From contig JAJTTP010000002.1 of assembly GCA_023313575.1 (NCBI GenBank), positions 1,984,001-2,048,000 on the forward strand: DNA of 64,000 nt, given 5' to 3'. The notes under the pieces are model-generated. The model was not told the origin of the DNA. It saw nothing but the letters and a program-made list of their open reading frames with translations, and ran no database searches. A program made the position numbers and the translations under genes. The DNA is from Eutypella sp. D-1. Its lineage: Eukaryota > Ascomycota > Sordariomycetes > Xylariales > Diatrypaceae. Below are positions 47,217-57,435 of the stretch, one piece after another. Each line of letters begins with the position of its first letter. Position 1 is the first letter of the stretch.

Positions 47217-49818
47217 TTAAACTGCGATGCTCACGTTCTTCCTGGCCTCGGCCTCCTCAACATGGAATCCGAAGACGAGCTTGAACAGGTCGCGCAGGAA
47301 CGCATACTGGTGCCCGTGTCGGTGGTCGTGGCTCGACCGGTGGACCATCCAGGCGACGCTCTTGGCGACGTCGGTAGCGGAGACGCGCTTGCCTTGCGGT
47401 GGGAGCGAGGACGCCTGCCGGAACGACGAGTCCGAGAGGACCAGGTTCCTGTAGCTCTGAAGCAGCGACGCGTGTGCTGGAAGGGACCCGAACGAGCCCG
47501 TCGGCAGCGCCTTGACGAACGACTGCAGCGACGCTGTCGATCCACCCTCGCCGCTGCCCTCCCGCTCCCGCGAATACCCCACATTCATGGCCGCCTTGAC
47601 AATCAGCGTCTTGATCCGCGTCACATTGGCGTCCTCGGCGGTCGTTGCGGTCGTTGCCGTGCTCGACGTCCGGTGGCTGCTCTGCGAGTAGCTCGATAGG
47701 TTCGACGCACTACTTGACCAGCGCCCGCCTCCCCCAGCTCCGGCCCCAGCCCCGCCTCGACTACTTCCGCCGTTCTCCGTCCCTAGTACTAGGATGTTGG
47801 GCACTGGCGGCGCTGGGCTGTCGGGTGATATCGGCGTGTCTTCGAACTCGGTGACGGGCGTCTCCGGTACCGGCAGGTGCTTCCGCGGCTTCTCTCGGTC
47901 CCGATCCCGATCCCGCTCGCGATCCCGGTCCCGGTCTGGCGGCAGGCTCTTCAGACTCTCGCGCTTGGACCGGTTCGAGGCCCTGCTACTTGTGCGGGGG
48001 ACGCCGGTGCCGCCACCATCGGAGTCCGCCTCGCGGGAGTGGCCGCTGAAAAAGCTCATCTGGCTGGGGCGTGGCGTGCCGCGGTCGGGCCGGATCTGGG
48101 TCCAGCCCTCGCGGAAGATGTCGCAGAGCTCCCAGCAGGCCTGTACGGCGGAGCCGAGCAGCTCCTCATCGGGCGCCTTGCCGTCCCGCCGGTTCTGCCG
48201 CAGGCTAAACAGCATCTCCGCGAGCGACCAGCATGCCCGCAGCAGCGAGTCTGTCTCCTCCGCCAGCTCACCCCGCTGCTTCATTAGCCGGTGGCACAGC
48301 GTGATGTAGAAGTCTAGCGTCCGCTCCCGGAACGCCTTTGGCAGGTACTGGTTGTCTTGGGCACTGTACAGACTATATCGGGGCGATTGCCACGTGTCAG
48401 AGATTTATTTAAGCCGCGAGTATGAATGCAGGGAGGAGTATAGTGAGAGGGGTAGAAACCCTTCTCATTTATCATCCTCCCTCCTATTTTTTCGGGTCGC
48501 ACTCACTGATTGTTGAGCTCAAAGCTCACCCGCAGGACCGAGTCCGCCATCTCGTCCCTGCGCTGCCGCACGTCGAATAGCGCCTGGCAGAAGTCCCGGC
48601 AGAGGTCGAGGTTCATGCGCACGTTGAAGGACTCTCCGTCCTCGTCCTGGTTCTCGTAGAGCCGCTGGCACAGCTTCCAGCAGCATTTCCACGCCCTCTC
48701 GTGCCCATCCGGGGTCTCCGACGTGCTGAACATCCGCTCCCGGTGGTGCGTGCTGAGGCTGGCGAGGTCGTTGCACAGGCTCCAGCACTTCTTTAACGTC
48801 GATTTTAGATTGCCCAACTCCACGTCGTCTCGATCTTCCTGTAGCGATGGCGCAGCATAATCATCGTAATCATACCCTTCCGTGTCGGGCTCCACATCTG
48901 TCTCTGGCTCTTTCGTCTCCGGTATTACTAGGTAGATCTTTAGCTGTGACTTCTAGAAATGATGAGATGCAAGGTTCATTACACTCAAGGCTACTAGCGC
49001 TACTGGACCGCAACCGAGCAGACTCGCTCATGAGGCCTTGTACTTCCTGCAAACTTTGGGCTCTAGGAGTCTGACTATCGAGACTGAACCTAGCAGGTTT
49101 CACATCCGTAGATAATGGAGGAGGGTTCGGCATGCTGACATGTTTACCCTGTCGAGGTTAGCGAATGCACTTATGATGCTCTTGAGCGGCAATAAGCTAG
49201 CTAGTCACCTTTGTGCTTGTTTCGACAGCAGGGGAGTCGTATGGTTTCGGAGGTGTCCTCGGTGACGTCCTCTGTGTCGATTCCGATGTCTTGGATGCCG
49301 TATCCGAAGCGGCCTGCAGGGGTAAGCGGAAGTGACATAGCTGGAATCAGCTCCTAACTCACCCAACTTTGGAAGCTCTCGGGAGCATGTATGACGGACA
49401 CGGCCTCCTCACCCGCATTTTGGCGTAGCTGGTCAGGGATGTTTGTCCTTAGCACTAACAGCTGTAGCAAGGGGTTACTATATATATCACAGAACGCCCG
49501 GTCGGCGGCTACTAACTTGCGAATTGGTATCGGGGTTTGACTTGGAGGACTCGGATTGCACCTCGGGTGACATCTCGTCTTCTATCTCCGTTACTTCAGT
49601 GCCCACAGATGTTACCGGCGAAGGACCGACGATGTCGCTGGGGCTCATGAGAAGGTTATTGGCGGAAGAGGGTCGAGCGGCCATGGACGGCCGGAGGGAA
49701 CTCGATTCCGGAGCGTGAGCGGACCTAAAACTCTTAGCATGAGGAAACGCGGACGGTGACAGGGGATCACATACTTCGGACGAAAGTGTGAGGGTGTTGG
49801 CGAGTCGGGCGAGGACAT
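47217..49818 (-). CDS. Uncharacterised filamentous-fungal protein with repeated Cys/Trp helices
   Basis: Seven exons on the minus strand: 49818-49775, 49724-49517, 49461-49363, 49313-49209, 49148-49044, 48952-48507 and 48372-47217. All phases match, giving 720 residues. The N-terminal 200 or so residues are Ser/Pro-rich and disordered. The core holds amphipathic helices with a recurrent (C/A)CW-x-LC-x2-L pattern: LKKCWSLCNDL, AWKCCWKLCQRL, LDLCRDFCQAL, LDFYITLCHRL, LLRACWSLAEML and AVQACWELCDIF. A low-complexity linker follows, with an Arg-Asp/Arg-Glu repeat (DRDRERDRDRDRE) and Gly-rich stretches. A conserved-looking C-terminal domain (RIKTLIVKAAMNVGYS ... YAFLRDLFKLVFGFH) closes it. I cannot assign a function; it may correspond to a domain-of-unknown-function family of ascomycetes. 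The weakest junction is the donor GTACAA at 49043. Confidence 0.75.
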
Positions 49819-52800
49819 GATGTCTGTGTGTGGGGAGAAGGGGGACAGCAGACTTCCTGTTGACGATCTCAGAGGAGCTTCGAGGGCCATGGCTAGGTAG
49901 TCTAAGCAGGTATGAGTGAACGGCGATCGAGGTCGGTAGTGCGACGTGAACACTATCTAACCTCAACAGCTGCTTCTTCTTGGAACCTTATATTTCTAAG
50001 GCTTAATTCCCAGGCGTTGCGCCGCCTTTTCCTTATGAAGAAATAGCAAAGGCTTAAGCCTTCCCGCAGCGCGCTTAAGAGCTGTGCGATAGCGTGATCT
50101 GTTGTTGGCCCTGGCTCGCGGGAGATCATGCACGATCGCGCCTAAGTAAGATGGCCGGAGGAGCAGAGGCCTAGCTGACGGGAGTAGTGGCTGAGGGTCC
50201 GAGAGCTTGACCGGAATGAGCTGAAGAACCACCGTACAACAGGGCTGTGTGACCTTTATGAAGTGGTCGATCGTTGCACGCCCGTGATATCTGAAGCGAC
50301 TCCAGAAACACAATAATGATTACATGAATAAGTGATTGACGGTGCTGGGGAAGTACGACACCAAGGTCCGTCAGAAAGGTATCAAAGGGAAAGATAAGAG
50401 TAGTTCTCGGGGAAGAGTCTAGGAGAGTGGAAGACAATTGGTCGAGTTGCCCTACCTGACGAGGGCGGGACTCGAAAGGTGACCGGGTAGCGCAGGGTGT
50501 TGGACCGCGACTAACGTCCTGCGTCTTGCGTCCTGCGCATGCGTCTGCAACTTGTCGAACTGGGGCAGAGCGTACGTATGTAGTCGATTGAGGAGGGGCT
50601 AACTGGGGGGTAGAGGAACAGAAACGCACTGAACTGGATCAGCTCCACACGATATTGTAGACCTGGTAGTATATTATGTAGGTAAATCGGATGCACGAGA
50701 GCGCGGCAACTCCACTACCCAACGCAGGACCGAGCAGAGAGAGGAGCCGCTAGGCCAGGCGGACTGGGGACGTTACCCGCAGACAAGGCGATGGCGGCGG
50801 GTAAGAAGAGCTGAGCCCTTTCTTCGTCAATAGCGATTAAGTGCCTCGCTACACTCCTATTGAAATGCAGAGTACGACGATCGGAGTGTAATGGACGGGT
50901 ATGCGGGTAAGGGGGGGGGGGCAGTAATAATTATGATAATAAGGATAAGGAAGACGACGATCGCGCCCAATAGCAAGCGTAAAGTTATCGACCAGCGAAA
51001 CTTTTGTGTGTGAATGACGTTTCTGCTTTTTAACTGTTCCACACAGTTGTGATTAGTGGGTGATAAGCAGTCAGGCGCAAGATGTGAGTGAGGCTCTTAG
51101 TTTATCCCTTCTGTTCTCCCTCTCAAGACCGACCGGGAGTGTTTTCCTCTTGGGAATCCCGTTCCCGCGTCTCTCCGTCTCTTCCTCCTCTATTCCTCCC
51201 TCCCACTGACTGGCTGAGCCTAGGCGTGCAAGGATGCGTGTGTGCGAGTGTGTTTGTGTACGTGCGATGCGCGTCAAGATGCAAGTATCTCTTCTTTTCC
51301 CTTAGCCTGCAGCTGCGTGTTTTTTTTTCTTCTTCTTCTTTTTCGCAAGGAGGGAAAAATGGATAGAGGGGGAACAAAAGGGCAAAAAAGCAACGATGCT
51401 TGCGACGTTGACCAGTAGAATGTCGGCAAGCCGAATGGATGGAGGATGGATAGAGCACCAGCCTATGTAGGGTGGGCTGCATGAGTGGATTGCGGACAGG
51501 GTCGTCGGCGCTTAAAGAGCTGTGGGCTCGATTAAACCGACGAGTCATAGGGGTTTACTTCCCACGACCAGATCCCACCCTGGCATACCCTGGTCCTGGT
51601 CCGGACTAGGTTGTGGGTAATAGAGAGCAAGGGTGGGCGGAGGGGAGGGGGAGAAGGGCATAATGCCCATCTATTCACTCCACTCGGGCGGGAATCAATT
51701 CAATACGATTCATCAACCCACAGTAGCCAAGATACGGGACCGTACCAGAAAACTGGCAGTGGTTGACCTCCGCGTACATAGTAGGTAAAGTGTGAGAGGG
51801 CAAACTACGGCAGCCGCGGCAGCGGTGATCCAACTGGAATGGTAATTACCTCCGTAGTAGGATTAGGCGACATTGCCGGCCAATGGCCAATAACACGGCG
51901 GCGAGAGATAGCGGGGACGAGGACACAGTCAAAAAAACAACTGGGCGCACACACTCTAGCCCGCACACGCACACATGTGAATAATGCGGTACGTGCTTCA
52001 TGTAGTCACACAACCGAATGTAACGGCCGAGGCCGCTCGTCGCCCGGCTCGGGTTGTTCTGTCCATATGAAGCAGAATATAAAAACGGTGGGGGAGGGGG
52101 CAACCGGAGTCATCAGTTTTCAGTCACTTGCAACGGTTCCGACGGCTATCTTACTCCACGATGGCTTCTCTCTTATTCAGATAGACCTCGGAACACTTAA
52201 ATGGCCCAAAAGAGGAGGATATCAGTCGCTCAGTGGGTTAGGTTACCTGCAAAAGACAACCAACTGCTCGAGGCTAGGTCAGTAGCCTATCTATCTAGCC
52301 AGCTGTCCTTTAACCGACTGAACGGAAGCGTGGCCGAGTCTCTTATAACACGATGTGCATATAAGCAAAACTAGGTGGGACTGACACAGGTTGGGCTGGA
52401 CTGGCAGGTATGTATCTTGTTATGCGAGTGCATTAAAACTTCATACTAGTGGTAGCCATTTAGCCAGTGAGCACGCACATCAACTGTGGCCATCGCACCA
52501 GAACTCCCCCCCTGAGACGACTTGTGGTGAGTGTCGTATCCGACAATCTGGTTCCGCCATCCTTATTATAGCACTAGGCCCCCCTCATCCCTCCCTCTTC
52601 ATCGCCCTCTCGAGTCTCCTCTCCGGCCTCCGGGTGGGGCCCATGGCGGCCACTCCAACATCATTGGTGATGAGCAGCGTCGAAAGTATGGAGGCGCACC
52701 CTATATTACATCGGCCTAGTGGTCAGGAATCGGTTGTTGATCAACGCCATATGCCATACCCACGCTACCGTTACTAGTCAAAAAAGCTAAGCCAAGCTAG

Positions 52801-55800
52801 CTAGGAACTTCATAGACGGAGAGTATAAATAAAACGTGAGTAAAGTACTTTACAGCGAACGGATCTGGGGGACTAGTTGGCCTCGGCGAAACCATTTTAC
52901 TATATGTGAGCGGATAAGGTGAAGTTAGGATCGGAAAGCCCGAAAAATGCCGGCAGACTATGCCCATCCGTTGTGAATCATTATGTCATATCAGTACATT
53001 CACAGGTGATAGTGAAATAGATTACCAGGCTATCGAAGTTTCGATAAGCCAGTCTCTGGTATTTGGGGGCGAAAATCTTATGGACTCCCACCCTCGGAGG
53101 TGTGTAAGCAAGTCATGTAGACGAGAGGCGCACGATTCCACGATCCGACCTCCCTGCGCGGTCCAATGGGGGGGCTCTCCTTGACTATCCATCCGGCCGC
53201 CATGATATAGATTCTGCCTGGTGCCGGTGAGAACCCGGCTCGAGTACCCGAACACCTAACGAGCTTCGCGGATTCCGAGTGGCCGGCCGGGGGACCTATC
53301 CGCAGAGTCCTAGTCTATGTAGACAGGCAGAGACATCCAACTTGACTCATAGACATTTTCACCCCGTACATGGATGCATGCTCAAAGTAAGTGCTTACTA
53401 ACTGACGTAAGTCCGGTTGGGTATCGACAGTTTTTCCATCTTCTCCCCCCCCCCCCCTTCTCCCTTCATCAAGACCTTAGTTACCCATTAAATTCCCTCG
53501 AAGTATGCCGATGTGACTTGCACCAACAGACAAGAGCTGGATGGATGGGGCATCTGTCCCACTTGCGCGTGGGAAAAGTAACCTGCGGCACCCCATTGGT
53601 CGATTGCCGCTGAGACCGGCCACCCAGCGCCAAAAGGGGTGCAAGGATGGGGGCTCACAAACGCCGCTCGTGGAGCGTAAGAGAAGAACCATGCAGTATC
53701 TAGACAGGTAACATCGTGTTGTTCCCTGTATTGTCTACATAGCTAGCTAGCTAGCTATGTCTAACCTGCTACCTAGGACGTTTGTGATAGAACTCACGCA
53801 TAGTTACTGCCCATATGGAAAGTCCCTCGGTAGTGCTGATCGCCCGTCGAGGTGACTTGCCTACTTACTCCAAAGGAGGGTGACGACCACACTAGGGAGT
53901 TTCCCTAGAATCCGGTTCAGCCAGTGAGAGCGCGAGACTGGCCCAAGCTTTTGTGATTTTGGTTTTTGTGTCTTCGAAGGACAGCACGAACTCTTAACGA
54001 ACAGCTCCGAATCCCGAGGCGCGATAAAGCGTGAGAAGCCGGGCGGGCCTTTTTTGGATCTCGATTGAATCATATCATGATAGTGTTTTGGGCATGGTCA
54101 TAGCTGTATTATCATTGATTCGGTTTTTGGAGGTATTTCATCATTCATGCCTAGCTTAGGTCGAAGTAGAGTAGACTAACACTAGTCATAATTTGGTGCA
54201 CTTTCCATCACCCACGCCAAGACAAGGAGAGTTTCTCTCAGCTCGCTTATTCTCATGTAGGCGTCGTATGGGCAGTCTACGCCTCTGCTTCCAGAACAGG
54301 GGACGAAGAAAAGATGAAGGGGAAAAACCGCCACTGTCTTCTCACTGGTGTGGAGGAGAGCTCTCTCTCTCTTTCTCTGTGTGTGTCCGGTACGGGTATA
54401 GTCTGGGTCGACTAAAAGACGTGCATAGGCGCCGTGATACGTGGCTATGTATGGTATGGCCAGTGGACCGGACCAGGGGTGGAGGGGAGACGGGTGTGGT
54501 TTTCCTATCAACCACCGGTTCTTCTGTTTTTTTCTGTGCTGCCGTGCATTTCCTATCATGACCGGCACATGGGCATTTTTGTAGATATAATGCGTTTACT
54601 ATGTCACGTCTGGTGACCGTCTCGACATGCATGCAAGCTGCACGATATAGCAACCACCACCACCACCACCTGCTGCCTATCTGCCTGAATGAGTAATTAA
54701 GAGAAGCCGATCCATCCTCTTCGCGGATTCTCACGCAATATAAGACATGCTGAATGGTGCAATGGATGACAAAAATTTGGAGGGATTTCCTTTCATTCTC
54801 TAACATGATATGTAGAACCCCCGGGCAACCCCCACCGGTTCCTTGCGTTTTTACAGGCGCCCCCTTCTTCCCAGATAGGCAGGGACCAGCTCGAACGAGC
54901 TTCCTTACGATATGATAAGAAAGTAGTTTGCATACACATATATACGCCAGGGATACGGCATAAAGTTGTTAGTCCGCCTGGTGCACGCGATCCTCGCGTC
55001 CCTCCCCCTAGGTAACTCGGGACATAACTGCATCGGACATACAGAACTCTTCAGCTCTGGTTCAGCACAGTAAGCTAATAACTGATCTACGTGTCGCGGC
55101 AAAAGGCAATGCGGTGAAGCGGAGAGAGTTGCAGGGGAGAAGAAAAAGCCCGCGCCAGGAAACCGTAAACAAACCTTGTTGGCTCACCTACCTTACCTGC
55201 TTCGTTCTACATACACAGAAGAGCTCGGCCCGAGCTGGGCCTCTTCGGGTTCTGGCACAGCCGGGCCGGGTACACCATACGAAGGTCCCTTCTTCATGGG
55301 GGCAAAGGGGGTTACGGGAAGATATAACTACATTTTGGTCGTTACAAGTTAACTAAGCTAATTCTGCCGAGACAAGTTCAAACGCGGTCAGTTTTTCTTC
55401 TCTCTCCCCATCCCTTGATTCCCGGGAGACTCTCTTAAGATTAGACACACACGACTGGAAGCTTGGTTGGGGACAAGGTAAAAACGTTGAAAAGAACAAA
55501 AACAAAGGAGGCTATGTCATATCACATGACCAATTCGTTCCCGAGGGTATGGTTTTCCCCGGCCGTGTCGGCCATGCAAGCAAGCAAGCAAACTATCTGG
55601 GCCAGGTCGAGTTGGCCCGGTCGTTTATGTTGGCTCCCAAGCGCGTTGGATGTGCAACATACAAGAAACGAACAAGATAAGCGCCCATGGTGGGTTGGGT
55701 CTTCTGCGGGAAATCTTGCATTCATAGCCACGTTTGAGATCTAGAGTCGTAGGAAGAGAGGGGAGGGGAGGGGGGCCGTTTGGCTGGCCGCTTGGTCGCC

Positions 55801-56153
55801 TGGCCACCCGGCCGGATATAGCGGTGAAATTAACCTCTCTATATTCCCCTGTTCCTTCGGCGAGCAAGGCAGACTTGCTAGACTTTCCAAGACGGCCTTT
55901 GTTCGGGAGGCTGTTCAGCACTTAATCTCATCCCTTCCCCAGCCTCCCAGGCGGCGATCTCTTGTGTCTCGTCAGTGCATGGTAGGTTCTCTATTACCCG
56001 TCCCCCAGATTATCCCGAACGCCAAAAACTAACAGCTCTTGTTTCTTTGTCTCTCGCGAATGCGCCTTAAGCCTTAACGCCTGGAATGCAATGCGCTGTT
56101 TTCCCCCCCTTCTTGTCTTCATATAATGGATGGATTCGTTCGCGCCTCTAGGA
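49819..56153. other. 6.3-kb intergenic region, no gene seen
   Basis: Spans the promoter of the seven-exon gene to the 3' end of RPB10. Frames on both strands are under about 160 codons and lack features. It contains G or C runs at 50911-50921 and 53445-53457, a CTAG-rich palindrome TAGCTAGCTAGCTA at about 53741-53757, and CT/GT-rich tracts near 54360. A GTGGCCGAGT sequence near 52330 looks like a tRNA A box but has no B box downstream. Confidence 0.5.
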
Positions 56154-56713
56154 TCACTTCTGGCCCAGCTGGATCTTCTTCTCGCTTCGCCCATCGGGGG
56201 TGTACCTTGGATATTTGTTAGCACTCTCTTCTGCCCTGCTTAATGAGGATTGTCTTGAAAGTGATAAAAAATGGGAGCTGTAGCTCGTATGGGACGATTC
56301 GACTTGGGGGATATGTGTTTAAAGGTAGGGCAGATGGCTAGGCGTGCAGGCAGTCTTACTTCAGGAGCTTCTCGATGAGGTCGACATGGGTCATAACCAT
56401 ACGGCGGCAGCAGTATCGTCGGAGACCGAGCTGGTCCATGGCATCGCTGTGGTGGAGATTAGAATCGCGGATTCATCCAGTTTGAAGGCAGCTGCGTGGA
56501 ATGCGCATGGAATTTGGAGGGGAGATCACGAACCCATCAGCCATACCGGGGTCATTCGGACCCTTCTCAGCAATAAGCTGGATATACCGCTCCCAAAGGT
56601 CGGCGACGACCTGTTTTCCCTCATGAGTTAGTACCCATTGTTACCTCGTCCTTTGTGAAGAAAAAGCTCGTTCGCACCTTTCCACAAGAGAAACACCGAA
56701 CAGGGATAATCAT
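56154..56713 (-). CDS. rpb10: RPB10, zinc-binding subunit shared by RNA polymerases I, II and III (RPABC5)
   Basis: Four short exons on the minus strand: 56713-56678, 56610-56534, 56446-56360 and 56205-56154. The introns are 67, 87 and 154 nt, giving 83 residues; each exon is too short to stand out as an open frame. The protein starts [12 protein letters not shown] and contains [21 protein letters not shown] and [10 protein letters not shown], the hallmark blocks of the family. The zinc ligands are Cys7, Cys10, Cys50 and Cys51; the CFSCGK and RYCCRR motifs are invariant. The subunit is essential for assembly of all three nuclear polymerases. The loop between the Cys pairs ([12 protein letters not shown]) is about five residues longer than in budding yeast. 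The tail, [16 protein letters not shown], comes from the last exon. The second donor, GTTCGT, is not consensus but restores the DAMDQLGL reading. Confidence 0.93.
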
Positions 56714-57435
56714 CTCGTCTGATGTCTATTCTTGTTGTTTTATAGGATTTTCGCAATGCTGTGAGTATGAAGAAGGGTTCGGTAGGAGTGGTCGTGAGGT
56801 TGTGACAAATACTTGGTTGATTGGGGGAGGCGGAAAGAAGAGTGATGGTAATATGAAGAAATAAGAATTAAAGATCATCAGTTATCGAAAACGGTATCTA
56901 CTAAGGTAACTTGTACTGTACAATTAGTTACTGCTTAACGTTTTGTCTTTGCCTTTGCCTTAACGCTTTCTTCATTACCAATTCTTTCACCTTGAATATT
57001 TTGGTTAGCGCGAAAGGGAAATTCTCAATGGGATTCTTTATTGGCTGATCTTTCTGAAACTAGAACATGTGACCCATAATAACTACCTATTTTCAGGTAC
57101 ACCTGTATGTACTATGTAATACCACACCACCTGGGCACTGACCTACCTAAGTACCTAAGTAACTTAGTGGAGCTTTACATACATAGTAGTACAAGGAACC
57201 TGGGTAGCTGGGGAAATTTCTTATCAGGGCGCCTTATCGTAATATTTTCTCAGAAAAACTTCAATGAAACAGTACCTGTAGACTGGTAGACTCTCTACTT
57301 GCCCTACCTAACTTGATAAGACTCAACTTTCAAATGGATTAACTCACCAAATAATACCAAAGCAAGAGAACACACCTATAGAGGTGCTTCTTTATTCAAG
57401 CTATACAGTGACAGACCACCTCCCCTTGTCTCAGA
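56714..57435. promoter_or_regulatory. Divergent intergenic promoter region between RPB10 and NAN1
   Basis: 722 bp separate the start codons of the minus-strand RPB10 and the plus-strand NAN1. ATTGG at 57040-57044 is a CCAAT box on the minus strand, a site for the HAP/NF-Y complex. TACCTAAGTACCTAAGTAAC repeats lie at 57145-57164. Shared regulation is plausible but not shown. Confidence 0.45.

Noticed and set aside
47013..48309. Plus-strand frames of 228 and 171 codons opposite the seven-exon gene
   Set aside because: They mirror biased codons of the minus-strand exon and carry Arg/Ser-rich low complexity.
52325..52360. tRNA-like A box (GTGGCCGAGT)
   Set aside because: There is no B box (GGTTCGANNC) or acceptor-stem pairing downstream.
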